Notes under the pieces: model-generated
Told to the model about the DNA's origin: nothing
Seen by the model: only the letters and a program-made list of their open reading frames with translations
Databases searched by the model: none
Program-made: the position numbers and the translations under genes
In this document: piece after piece, positions 1 through 11,539 of the stretch
How positions within the stretch are numbered: position 1 is the first letter of the stretch
Layout of the letters: each line of letters begins with the position of its first letter
Assembly (NCBI GenBank): GCA_002286855.1
Contig: NRSV01000022.1
Coordinates: 248,001 to 312,000, forward strand
Reading direction: 5' to 3'
Length of the DNA stretch: 64,000 nucleotides
Origin: Bipolaris cookei
Lineage: Eukaryota > Ascomycota > Dothideomycetes > Pleosporales > Pleosporaceae

Positions 1-431
1 ATGCCGATAATTCGCGTATTGTGTGTGCTGGTCTGTGCGAGGCGCTAATGCTGGCGCACAGGTTTCCATCGCGTTCGTTGGGGTGTGCCAAGAGATTACT
101 GGATTCTGTTCCCCATCTCCCCCAACATGTCCTATGGGGAAGCCGAATGAGCACACAGTGAGGTACAAGAGCTCTCTGAGCATTGAGAATTGCTGCACGG
201 ATTTGCTTTATCATTAAATTCATGTTAGAGGTGAAGTAGAAAAAACGTCGCAGATGATGAATTCACAAAAGGCCGCCAGTCCCAAACCCGTACCATACTA
301 CCCATCGTAATAACGCCGAAGCGCCTTGCTGTAATCGTGGCCTTGGTATGTAAGAAGAGCGGAGCTCCGAAACCTGCTTCACAATCATAAAGTAAACAAC
401 TAATCCAGGCATCTCGCCCATATCAAAACAC
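1..431. other. 3' flank of SCC3, no gene seen
   Basis: Sequence downstream of the Scc3 stop codon. The short open frames here do not resemble proteins; the longest, on the minus strand, is a shadow of the Scc3 reading frame. It probably contains the Scc3 3' UTR and the end of an intergenic space that begins outside the window. Confidence 0.5.
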
Positions 432-3400
432 TCAGTCACCGAGAATACTCTCTTCGCCATCGCCATCCCTCTCTGCCACATCGTCACCATTCTCCTCCGC
501 ATCCTGTACACCATTGGTCTGTTCCTCATCACCATCGGCCATTTCCTCATCCTCAATCTCGTCTCCGGGCACTTCATTCTCAGCGTCTTGTTCTTCGTCT
601 TCGTCGCTGTCCACTTCGATAACCTCTTTGCTTTTAGCTGGCTTGGCAGTCTCCTTAGTTGCCTTTGTACCCTTCTTGGCCACTTTGCGTTGCTTGACTG
701 CATCGAGATGATTTACAACCTCCCTCCATGTAGGTGTGAGTTTTGTCTTGTTACGCTCTAGACGCTTGCGCACTGTGCCTGAACCGTCACCGTCGAGTGC
801 ACCAACAAGCACAGCATGTACGATGCGCCCACCGAACGCATCGAGCGATTGCTCAGCCAGAATGGCACGCACTTGCTTGTCCGACACTGCACCTTCATCT
901 GCAGCATCTTCTTCGTCACTTTCCGGTTCGTCATCAGGGTCGATTGGGTCATCATCAATATCCGGCTCCTCAAGACGCTTGTTGGTAAGTTTGGCTAGGT
1001 AGTTTTCCCATGCCGTAAGGATCTGTAAGATGAGTTTCGTTGTGTTGCTGTTGATGTCGCGGCAAAGAGCCTCCCAATCGTCATTGGCGTTATTTGACCC
1101 GCGACCTTGTGTCTTTTTAGGCGTCCTCGTCACCTTGCCCTTCTTGACCCGTAGTGTACAAAACATGGTGTAAATGTCTAACAGGAGATTCGCTGCGTCG
1201 AGTCGTACTTCATCTGTGCCTTTCCGGCTCTCCATGATCCTCATTAAGGTCGTGACACAAGTGTCCCTCCTTTCCACAAGCGCCATGAGTTCGTCGTCAG
1301 GCATGCTAGTGCCTTCTTCAACGTGTGTGGTGCACTCCCGGCATTTCCACATGAAATACATAAGCATGATAGACATTGCGTGACGGACAAGAATATCGTC
1401 TGCCTCTTCAATCTCTACGTCCAGTTCCTCAACTGGAACGCCGCGTTCAAGTATCTGCAACGCTGAGTCAATCGGTGGAGTGTCCAACGCCGCCTTCTTG
1501 CCCCTGCTCTTTGGCTTTGCAGGAGCAACAATATGGTCAAGCACAGAAGCGTCCGAAACAGTCACCAGCTGTGCCATTTTTAGGACGACATTGGAAACGC
1601 CGCGGAGAACATTCTGATCCAAGTTGCCTCGGGTAGAAAAGTCCTTGCCTCGTCGAAGGGCATCAAATGTACTGATTAGATCATCCCAAAGTGCTTGCAC
1701 CTTGAGATCAACCGTCTCTCTGAGTTCCTCGCTGCCCTGTGCGTGTAGAATGGATCCGATAGCCTCACCAAGCACACGCTCGTTGTGATGAGTAAGGAAT
1801 TGCTTGTTGATGTCGTCAAGTAACGCAGTGAGGGCTGCATTCTGCCGAAGTTCCTCAAAGACATCCAGATTCAGCTCACGCTCCAATCGGAGACATAGCG
1901 CAGCAGCTTCGGGAAGAGCGCCGAATTTCTTCAAAAGTTGAGGAATGAGTAACGAAAGTCGCCGAGCCATATCTGCTTGGTCTTCTTGCTCGCTCTCGCG
2001 TTGCGTCTTAGTCTTCTTCTTGTCCTTGGACACCTCTGCAAGGCGCTGAAGCCGGATACGTACTACCGAGTTGAGAATGTCCAAGAGAACAGTCTCGTGT
2101 TTCTCCTCGAGCTGGCAGGTTTGGCGAAGCATGGTTTCTGGATCTTCACTGTCTCCTTGAACAGTTTGAGAATGGTCGTATAGGAGGTAACCAGCCAAAA
2201 CCTCCCATGACCGAATCTCCGGAATAGCATCGTAGAGAGCTTGAGCAGCGAGCGAAACGCGCGATTCCACACCAGCAGCAATCAAACCTAGCTCCGTACC
2301 AGGAGACATACGCTGGATTTGCGAGGGCAACTCAACTTCGTCTTCGTCGTATGAGAGCAACTGGTCAACCAAACACTTCAGCTTGAGCCACTCGAGTCTT
2401 AGATTGTGATACTCTTCGTCTTCTTCGTCAGGTGGAGCCAATGCTTCATTTAACGCTTCTTCGCCTCCCATGTCTTCTACGGTCGCTTCGTATGCAGAAT
2501 TGACGTTCTCAGCGAAAAAGCCAACCACGGACTTGCGAACCTTTGCGTCAGAGTCGAAGATGAGCTTCCCAACCGAATCAATATCATCGGGCTCAAGGAA
2601 GCCGGCTTCGCGAAGGATGTCGAGTAAGTCGACTGCTGCAGCACGCACGTTGATTTCCGCATCGTGAGTAGCCATTTCAACAATACGCGGTCGGAAGCGC
2701 TCGGTAAAGGTCTTCAAGCCGGCCAGCTTGCTCTCATCCCGGAACAAGCGTGCAAGTTGGTGCAGCACCTCGATTCGTGTGGATGGATTTGAATCTGAAA
2801 GCACCCAACCTAGATAGCGGAGTTTGGTGCCATCAAAGAATTTGTCTGGATATGCGATGATCCAATCTGCCAGTGCTACCACGCTATCGATCCTGATCTT
2901 GGGATCAACGTCCCGGTAACGATGCACGTAGACGGCAGCGAACCAGTCATCCAACTGGCCCCCGACATATTCTAGCTTTTGATTGTACTCGTTGATTTCC
3001 CTTTCCGCCGCAGCCACACGTTCTTTATTCACTCTTGACTTTTTGGCCTCTGCTTCGCTCTGGCGGACGCGCTTAGCTGTGTTCTCTACCAGGTCTGCCG
3101 CAATTTGTGCCAGTGCGGTCGTGATGGCCAGCGAGGCGACTGTGCTTGTATGCCGGAATGGACGATTACCGGTGGATGACATGGCGCCCAGCCACACGGA
3201 AATGTTTTCTAAGATCTCCACGCTCTCGTACATGAGGCCTGATTCTGCAATGGTTTGTATGAGGGTCATGAAGAAGCCTTGCAGCGCGTTTCTGAAAGCA
3301 TTGCCACCGCCGTCTTTTGCCTTTGCAATCAAAGGGTATTCAGTAACCTCGTACTGCTTCTTGTTAGTATGCACCGGGCTGCATGAAGCCGTCTGGACCC

Positions 3401-4084
3401 ACCTGCTGGAATTCCTCTTGAATCTCGGCTACGCGATTGGGCGCGTTATCAGGGTCGCCTATGTCGTCCTCGTTTATCCGCAAATCGCAGCCCGAAGCTT
3501 GGAAGACTAGATTTACGATCTCGGCCACAGCTTTGGCCTCATGTTCATTGAATCGGGCTATCCACTGAGCGGTCACGTCCTCAAGCCGGTCTCCGCTAGC
3601 GAACACGTCGGCTATGGCGCGTTAGCTTGTGCAGGCTCCTTGCTGCGCCTGCAAACATACCGTATAGGCCTTCGGTCTCTTCTGGAAGGGTGCTCTTGCG
3701 TACAGGCGCTTTTCGGGGTCGTTTGGCAAGCTTCTTTGTCGCGTTGCTGGCGGGACGGATGGCCAGGCTGAGGCTGTCGCCATTGGTCTTTGGCTTTTTA
3801 GCTGCTGGCTTACGGGTAGCAGCTTTGGTCTTCCTCTTGCGCCTGCGCTCCTTGATTTCCTCATCATCCGGCTCGTCCTCAGTGCTCTGGTCCGACTCTT
3901 GTTCGGAAGAGTCGTTCGCGTCTACTGCACTATCATTGTCGTTGCCGCGCTTCCGCTTGGTGGCGGCGGTTGGGCTCGCGCCTGGCGCGAACCTGTCTGG
4001 TTTTCTGGATACGCGTCCAGACTTGCGCCGTGTGGCAGTAGATTCGACCTGGTCGACCCCCGAGGGCAATGCCGGTGCGCTCAT
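432..4084 (-). CDS. SCC3: Cohesin subunit Scc3/Psc3 (STAG family)
   Basis: Core HEAT-repeat subunit of cohesin, which binds Scc1 and DNA and is needed for sister-chromatid cohesion. Three exons on the minus strand: 4084-3661, 3611-3403 and 3353-432, giving 1184 aa. Both introns are 49 bp, with GTATGT and GTGGGT donors and GCTAAC/ACTAAC branch points. The N-terminus is basic and Ser-rich (KRKR-type nuclear signals, residues 1-135). The STAG domain follows at about 235-295 (QGFFMTLIQTIAES) and the stromalin conservative domain at about 345-430 (YVHRYRDVDPKIR, LRYLGWVLSDSNPSTR). The C-terminus (from about 1060) alternates basic and very acidic stretches, as in other fungal homologues. Start chosen at 4084 because residues from MSAPALP onward look coding; the open frame upstream does not. 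Divergent from the cullin gene, with 615 bp between the two starts. Family assignment is secure. Confidence 0.95.
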
Positions 4085-4699
4085 GGTGGTCGCGCGCGTG
4101 GGTATATGGTGCGAGGAAAAGTGGCGTTGCAGTCGAGGAATGTGGTGCGACAATTGCGGTCGATGGGGTGGAGGCGGGGACAGCAATGGGAGACGCGTTG
4201 TATAGTCCGAGCACTTTTAGTCCCAGGTGCAGCGCACGTGCATGACGCTGCACCAGCGTCGACTACTATTCGCTTGGACGCTGTATAGTCGCCTTTGGCT
4301 GATCATTGCATTCAGTCTGTACAGATGCCATCAAGGCGTGATGACTGCTTTCGTTTCTTTGGAGCAAACCACGAACTTGCACCAGGTTTGATTGTTGTCC
4401 GGGGTTACGGACTGTGTATCCTGCAAAGACATGGCCGGACAGCAGGACATGCTTGCGAGTTCTCATAGTCCATCGTCTTTTAGACGGATCACAATACCAT
4501 AGATTGTGTGTATAGTTTCAGCCTTGTCTATCAAATGATCTGTATCACATTTCGATATACAGTCATAAGCCTGCAGCCGCGTGCATAAGCAGTCAATGTG
4601 CCGGAGGTAGCGTTTGTTATCGATACGTCACTTACGGAAGCGCTTCGAACGCAGGTGCGGCTACAGCTCCGCAACCTTCACTCTCACCACACCCGCCCA
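4085..4699. promoter_or_regulatory. Divergent promoter region between SCC3 and CUL4
   Basis: The 615 bp between the two start codons must hold the promoters and 5' leaders of both genes. An alternative in-frame ATG for the cullin lies at 4598. No recognised operator or well-placed TATA box stands out. Confidence 0.5.
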
Positions 4700-7489
4700 A
4701 TGTCAGCCAATTCAAGCGCGCTGAAACGGAAGCACTCGGGCAAGACTATCAAGGAGCTCTTCACCACCCACTCTAAGCCAAGCTTTGCCTCGGCAGCTCC
4801 GTTATCACCCACAAGCAAGCGCACACGACGAGACAGCTCGCCCATAGAGAGCACAGAGGTTGCCACTTCGCCCTCTTTGATAACCAGCATGGATACGGCC
4901 GATATGTACAGCTTTCCCAGCAAGAAGGCAGGCATATCCAGCAATGCAAATGTCATCCACATCACCTCGAGCCCTGAGAACAGCTCTGCGAAGACGAACG
5001 GCCAACGCAATGGAACGCGCAAGGCAGCACCCAACTTACACGGCAATAGCGGCCCCAAGCGACTGGTGGTGAAGAATTTCAAGCCAATTAGAAAGGTGGA
5101 CCCCCATGCTTTTCTGGACCAGATATGGCAGAAGGTCGAAAAGGCCCTGGACACCATCTTTGACCAAGGCGACATTGACTTTAGTCTGGAGGAGCTGTAC
5201 CGTGGCATAGAAAATGTTTGTCGACAGGACATGGCCAAGGACATCAAAGAACGCCTAACCACCAAGTGCCGAGATTACGTGCGAGGCGGTTTAGAGACAA
5301 AGGTAAAAGACAGCCTGGGTAAGACTAGTGTTGACGTGCTGCGGACGACGCTACATGCTTGGACATTGTGGAACAGTCAGATGGTAAGTCGATCACATAA
5401 GAATCCATGCCACTAAACTAACATACTGCAGAAATACCTAGATTGGATCTTCTGCTACCTTGACCGAGCCTACCTCCTCCCACGCCACGAATCCCTCCGC
5501 GAAATCTGCATTAGCCTCTTCCGCTCAATCATCTTTGAAAATCATAAACTAAACCCTCGCATCGTCGACGGTGCCTGCGACCTGGTGGCAACTGATCGGA
5601 CAGGCGGCAATCTGGACAGCGAGATGTTTTCCAAGACAGTCAACATGTTCCACGACATGCAAGTCTACACACGGCACTTTGAGCCGCGCTTGATGGAAGT
5701 TAGTCAGGAATACATAGTGAAATGGGCAGACACAGAGAGTATAGAGAAGTCCTTGCCCGAGTATGTGCGCAATTCAAGGGCGCTCATGGACCGTGAAATG
5801 AAGAGGGTAGAGATGTTTAGCCTTCCAAACACGACCAAGCGAGAGCTCCTTACGCTGCTGGAAGATCATTTAATCACAAAGAAGGAGTCGAGGTTGACGA
5901 ATCAAGATGAGCTTGCTGACCTTCTGGAAACCAATGCTGTCCAAGATCTCGAGATGCTATACACACTTCTCGAACGCCGAAAAATGGGTGCCCATCTACG
6001 GCCCGGTTTTACAAAGTGGATAGAAGACGAGGGTACAGTTATCGTCTTCAATGAAAAGGAACAAGAGAACATGGTCATACAGCTTCTGTCATTGAAGCGT
6101 CAGTTAGATACCATTTGGAAAACCTCGTTCCATCGAGACGAAGAGCTGGGTCACGGGCTACGTGAGGCTTTCGACAAGTTTATGAACAAGACAAAGAAGA
6201 CGAACGCAAGTTGGGGCACAGACAACTCCAAGACGGGCGAGATGATTGCCAAGTACGTCGACATGTTGTTGAGAGGAGGTGCCAAGGTGATACCAACACA
6301 GCTGAGCCGGAAGTCAGAGAAGCCTGTTGAAATCGAGCCTGAAGATGACAAGGAAGACGATGTGTTTGATGAAGACACTGAAGTCAACAATCAACTCGAC
6401 CAGGTTCTCGATCTGTTCCGCTTCTTACATGGCAAGGCTGTGTTTGAGGCCTTCTACAAGAAAGACCTAGCACGACGATTGTTGATGGGCAGAAGCGCTA
6501 GTGCGGATGCTGAGAGAAGCATGTTATCAAGACTCAAGATTGGTGAGTCTTCCTCGACAGTAACATCTATGTGACCTGCATACTGACTCACTATAGAATG
6601 TGGTGCTGGTTTCACTGCTAATCTTGAACAAATGTTCCGAGACATCGAACTGTCCCGCGAAGAAATGAGCTCATATAAGAATATCAGCGAGGAACGCAAC
6701 GAAAAACTCAATCTTGATCTAAACGTCAATATCCTTTCTGCATCCGCCTGGCCTACTTACCCCACTGTTCCCGTCATCCTACCGCCAGAGGTCCAATCCG
6801 CTATGAACAAATTCGAAGCGCACTACAAGGTCAAACACACTGGCCGCAAACTTGAGTTCAAGCACGCACTTGCACATTGTCAAATCAAGGCCAGGTTCTC
6901 CAAAGGCCTTAAGGAGCTGGTAGTTTCTTCATTCCAGGCCATTGTACTCTTATTGTTCAACGGTCGACGGGATGACGAGCATATTGATTACGAATATCTC
7001 AAACAAGCTACAGGATTACGTGGGTTACACAGCAAGATGATTCACTACCATGGCTAACGATCAACAGCGCCTGCCGAGCTTAATCGTACATTACAATCAC
7101 TCGCCTGTGCCAAAGTGCGGCCTCTAACGAAGCATCCAAAGGGCCGCGAGATTAGCGAGACTGACACGTTCACTATCAACGCTTCTTTCACAGATCCCAA
7201 GTACCGCATCAAAATCAACACCGTTCAACTCAAGGAAACCGCAGCTGAAAACAAGGAAACACACGAACGTGTTGCTGCGGACCGAAACTATGAGACACAG
7301 GCCGCTATTGTGCGCATCCTGAAAGCAAGAAAGAGAATCAGTCACGCCGAGCTAGTCAGTGAGACTATCAAGGCTACAAGAAACAGGGGTACTCTAGAAG
7401 TTAGTGGTATCAAGAGGAACATTGATCGGTTGATCGAGAAGGAGTTCTTAGAGAGAGAGGACGATGGATTGTATGCCTACATTGCATAG
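4700..7489 (+). CDS. CUL4: Cullin-4 scaffold of CRL4 ubiquitin ligase
   Basis: Scaffold that links a DDB1-type adaptor at its N-terminus to Rbx1 and E2 at its C-terminus. Four exons: 4700-5383, 5432-6542, 6597-7019 and 7068-7489, giving 879 aa with introns of 48, 54 and 48 bp. A Cul4-type N-terminal block (KRLVVKNFKP, then LEELYRGIENVCR) separates it from Cul1 and Cul3. Cullin repeats follow, then the cullin-homology domain (KIECGAGFTANLEQMF across the second intron; ELNRTLQSLACAK after the third). The C-terminal winged helix carries the neddylation motif IVRILKARK, with the acceptor lysine at about residue 825, and ends in the usual YAYIA. Start at 4700 fits the family; ATG 4598 would add 34 weakly coding residues. 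The neddylation co-ligase Dcn1 is encoded about 10 kb away. Confidence 0.95.
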
Positions 7490-7709
7490 ACTACCTACAG
7501 TATCAGCCAGTACACGAGGATTCTGAAAGTCTTTTTCTCGGATCCATTGTACTAATACGAATTGCGTCACGCACACTAAGTTTAGAGTAACTTTTGTTGA
7601 ACCTGAAATTCAAATTCCCTAGCGATTGGTTCATTTAAAGTCAAGCGCGAACGTTGGTGTCTACTCTCCGTAATCTTTCTTTATTGATGTTTATGCCTTC
7701 GTCAACCGG

Positions 7710-7913
7710 ATGGCGAGCACTACTGTTGCACAAAGGGTAGTGCAGAACGTAACCGGAAAGATAGAGAAGACAGGAAGAGGGTTGGGCGTGGAAGGGTCAT
7801 CTGCAAGGGTCAGGGCTAAAAGGGTCGAGGAAGCCAAGAATCTACAAGATTTTCCCAACACCACACATGAACGGCTATGGTCTAGGGAAATGCAAATTTC
7901 TCAGCTATACTGA
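7710..7913 (+). CDS. Small hypothetical ORF, 67 aa
   Basis: A single open frame of 67 codons with an ATG, a mixed polar composition (alternating basic and acidic residues) and no low complexity, so it looks more protein-like than other short frames nearby. Not recognised. No signal peptide, membrane segment or cysteine. It could be a genuine microprotein, the first exon of a decayed gene, or chance. It lies 220 bp downstream of the cullin stop on the same strand and may fall in the cullin 3' UTR. Confidence 0.25.
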   Translation: MASTTVAQRVVQNVTGKIEKTGRGLGVEGSSARVRAKRVEEAKNLQDFPNTTHERLWSREMQISQLY

Positions 7914-8072
7914 CCGCCAGTTGATCGAGGGTACATCGAAGAACATTTCGAACCTACCTTGTCTCCATTGAGTTATGATGTATCGGCCCTCGAGTCTTTG
8001 CGACAAGCGGCTTTCTTTCGGCTTTCTTTTTTCCCATCACAGCCCATGGACACCACCCTCAGGTGCAACAAC

Positions 8073-8103
8073 CCTTCTAGGCGCCTTCTAGGCGCCTTCT
8101 AGG
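8073..8103. repeat. 11-bp tandem repeat (2.8 copies)
   Basis: The unit CCTTCTAGGCG is repeated almost three times without mismatch. It is intergenic and has no visible function. Confidence 0.8.
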
Positions 8104-9974
8104 TACATTCCCAACACGGGTTGTCCCCACCTCGGCGAGTAGAAGTAGATGCATTGGCAGCCCACCACTACTTTCTGGCGAGTGACAAAGTCAAAGCAGA
8201 GGTACTCTCGCGATCAAAACGCAGGAAAAGTAACTTGAGACCAAGGTGATGACTTGGTTACCAACGGCCTCGTCCGCGGAAAGAAAATTATCCAGCGGCC
8301 CGGTCGCCGTGCCTTCCTCGCCTGATACATGACTTCTACCCCGCAATGCAGGTCAATCTCTCAACTATTACCCTGTTTGATGCTTCAACTACACACCGGA
8401 AATCAGGCTTACACAGCGACCGACTCCCTGCCCGCGTTTGCTTTTTCTATCCGGAAACAGTCCAAAACAGCCGCCTTGAATTCACGCTTGTCATCTCGCA
8501 CGCACAACTCAACAGTCCGAGCTTGTTGCAGCGATCAGTCGGCTCACGCAACGGGGATGCAGCTGTCAGTTCAATTTCAGTTCTATCCAAGCCTAGTCAA
8601 AGCCACGTGCAAATCCCAGACACTTGGGTAGCTCAAGTCCTAGTAAGCAAAACACTGCAGTATTAGCACTCTGTGAGAAACCAAGCTTCTTTGTCTTCTC
8701 TCCTTCTTTTCTTCTACCCATTCCATGCGGCGCTACGAGTAAGAACCCCTTCTATTGCAGAGTGGTGACGATCTTCCTCGTTAGCGAGCGACACCCCTGA
8801 TGATTGCCTTTTCTTTCATGCGCACCATCCGGTGTATGTCTATTCTGGGCACCTCAACACTCTATTCGCTACCGTACCGGATAGGCTGCTTTTCGAACCA
8901 CATGCAACGACTTCCATGGGCGGGCGGCCGCGGCAAACCCTAGACACTGACCGCTTCATGAACCATTGTTAGCGGGGAAGCCCACCATATCCACATTCTA
9001 AACGCATGGATTGCTGCTATTGGCCTGTTCGTTTCGCCGATAGATGGCATTTTCGACGTTTGTAAAAGAGTCTGGGGAATATTCTACATCCGACAGAATC
9101 GAGAGCATGGCAGTGCAGGTATCCCAACGATGCGAAAATCACTGGAAATGAAGCACTCATCTCTGTTTCTCTGTTCTTCTCAACACGCGAATCTGGGCTC
9201 TCCTGTTTTTCGTTTCTTCTTCGTCTCAATATCGCCGATTACGCATTCCTCTATTGACTTATTCGGTCACTACAGACGCCATGACCTACCAGTTTTCCAG
9301 GGTTGTTTTTACCACACACTCGAGAGGCAGGATTTGATGTGTATCATAGCCCCTTTCACGCATTAGCGAGTTGGGAAGATCAGCCCAGGTCTCTATTTCC
9401 AGATTAGTATCTTATGTTCCTTCTCTAGAGGCTTTAGTGTTTTATGTTAGTTATAGCGGTGTCTATCAAGATTCTCCAGCTGTGGTATAGGGAATTTTAC
9501 GTGAAGTGATATCCCACTGGATGGGATCCTCACCAGCCAAATCTTACCACTGCATTCTCGTACCATTTCAGTCCACACATACGGCGACAAACTCCGTCTA
9601 ATGCAGCACAAGCGCTAGCTAACGTGCGCAGGTGTATGCGGGTGTGCACTTGCTAGACCCTATGGACCCATGTACTCAACGATCGGCATGCTTGCAGAAA
9701 CGGAGTCCGGTGTGAACGGAGCTCCTAACGTACAACAAAGCATGAGCAACACTGAAGCACCAATGCACGAGTTTCCGTAAAAGAAAAGAAAAAGGGTTAT
9801 GAGAGAAGTGAATATATGAAGCCACTTTGTCTTCTGATTCAATTCCTCACCTACCAACGACAATCATTTCATCAACGCTCATTTACAAACCACACACTCT
9901 CTTAATACAACACAACTTTCTTATAATCTAATAATCTATCCTTTCCCGAATTAATCAACAGACTTCCGTTCAAG

Positions 9975-11539
9975 ATGCGTTTCACAACCATCGTTACGGT
10001 CTCGTCCTTTGCCCTCATGGGCAGCGCCGCCCCGGCTAAAGCCCCCGCCACGTCTTCGTCGGCTAGGCTGCCCCTCCCCAGTGGCGTACCCAAGCTAAAC
10101 GGCCTGAGCAAATCCATTGCCCCATCCGGCGTCGCCAAGGTGCCTGCTGCTTCTGGTTTGCCTGCTCTCGAGTTCTCGACCGACAAGCCCAACGAGCCGC
10201 TAAGGATCCGCCAGGCAGACGACTTGTTCGACGGCATTCTCAACTACGGCAAGGACAAACTGCAGAAGGAGAAGGCAAAGGACGACAAAGAAGAGAAGAA
10301 GAAGGAGGACGACAAGAAGAAGGAAGAGGAAAACAAGGATGAAGACGACGAGAAGGAGAAGCCCAAGGAAAACGACGAGGATGACGAGGATGACAAGTCT
10401 CCCGAGGGAGGCGAATCCGACGAGGGTGGTGAATCTCAGGAAGGGGGTGAATCCCAGGAGGGGGGTGCAAGTGGAGAGTCCAACGCCGGTGGCGAGATTC
10501 CTCAGGGCGGCGAGACTCCTTCTGGAGGCGAGGCCCCCCAGGAGGGTGGAGAGACCCACGAGGGCGGCGAGGCCCCTCAGGAGGCGGGCAAGACCCAAGA
10601 GGGTACCGAGACTCCCTCTGGCGGTAGCCAGACTCCTTCTGATGGCGAGGCCCCTCAGCAGGGCGGTCAGTCCCAGGAGCACGGTAAGAATTCACTTCAT
10701 CCCCCCAGGTCTGGACATGAAGACTGACGAGAAACAGGTTCCCAGTACAAGCGTCAAGCCGCAGAGTCTTCCAAGGACACCAAGGAATCCAAGGACCACG
10801 AGGGTGACCACAAGGGTGACCACGGCTTCAAGTATAAGATCCTCGAAGACAAGCGCCAGGCTCAAGAATCCTCCGAGGGCGGCGAGCACAAGGGCAAGGG
10901 CGACGACCACGACTTCAAGTACAAGATCCTCGAGGGCAAGCGTCAGACTCACGAGTCTTCTAAGGGCGGCAAGCACGACGACGGCTTCGACTACAAGATT
11001 TTCAACGGCAAGCGCCAGCTTGAGCCTCTCAGGGACGCTATTGACCCTGCTGCTCTTGAGCCCAAGCAAGAGGATACCGCTGAAGAGAAGCGCCAGATTA
11101 ACCAGCTGTGAGTATGACCTTTTCCCCCCTTTTCTCCCTTCCCCTCTTCATCCCTGCTATTCCTTTTACCCCATTCCTTGCTTACAACCCATTTACCCGC
11201 CTCGTCCACATTCTCGTTTCGAATAAACGCATTCCCTTCCCTCTTTCTGTTGCTCTTCTCCCTCTCCCCCTTTCCATTCTATCTCGTCTATTTTCTTTGA
11301 GAGAAGAATACTAACATGCCTGTGGGTACTAGCCAAATCAACCTTTGCAGCGCAACAAGCGGTAACGACGGTTGCGAGAAACTATGCAAGTTTGCCATGG
11401 CTGACGGTGGTGTTTGCGAGAAGAGCGATTCTGGGTATGTTTTATCCCCCTTCCCACCTTTTTCTAAATCTTTACTAACACGCCATGCAGCAAGTGGAAC
11501 TGTAAGTGCAGTGGCTCAATGAGCAACGATGAGGAGTGA
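9975..11539 (+). CDS. Secreted Kex2-processed polyprotein with defensin-like C-terminus
   Basis: Not recognised as a named protein. Four exons: 9975-10683, 10738-11107, 11333-11434 and 11491-11539 (introns 54, 225 and 56 bp), giving 409 aa. Residues 1-19 form a signal peptide (MRFTTIVTVSSFALMGSAA). Residues 95-145 are Lys/Asp/Glu-rich, and 142-237 are degenerate Gly-Gly-Glu repeats. Next come five KR-Q sites (KR at 241, 275, 304, 328 and 354), typical of Kex2 cleavage in the late Golgi. Three cassettes end in related cores just before KR: FKYKILED, FKYKILEG and FDYKIFNG. After the last KR, six cysteines (365, 374, 378, 388, 398, 400) follow the pattern C-x8-C-x3-C-x9-C-x9-C-x-C, as in cysteine-stabilised alpha-beta (defensin) folds. 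Predicted products are four short peptides and one cysteine-rich peptide, each starting with Gln. No UstYa, tyrosinase or methyltransferase gene was seen in the window. Exon joins are supported by frame, branch points and the completed cysteine pattern. Confidence 0.8.

Larger units (their letters stand above)
7490..9974. other. 2.5 kb intergenic region
   Basis: Between the cullin gene and the secreted polyprotein. It holds one small plausible ORF (7710-7913) and a short tandem repeat (8073-8103), described separately. The rest shows only scattered short frames without protein character, and pyrimidine-rich patches near 9860-9970 that fit a 5' leader for the gene starting at 9975. Confidence 0.6.

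Noticed and set aside
10200..10695. Minus-strand and alternate-frame ORFs over the polyprotein (Leu-rich or Pro/Arg-rich)
   Set aside because: Shadows of the Gly/Glu/Asp repeats in the true frame; the Leu-rich frame mimics a membrane protein.
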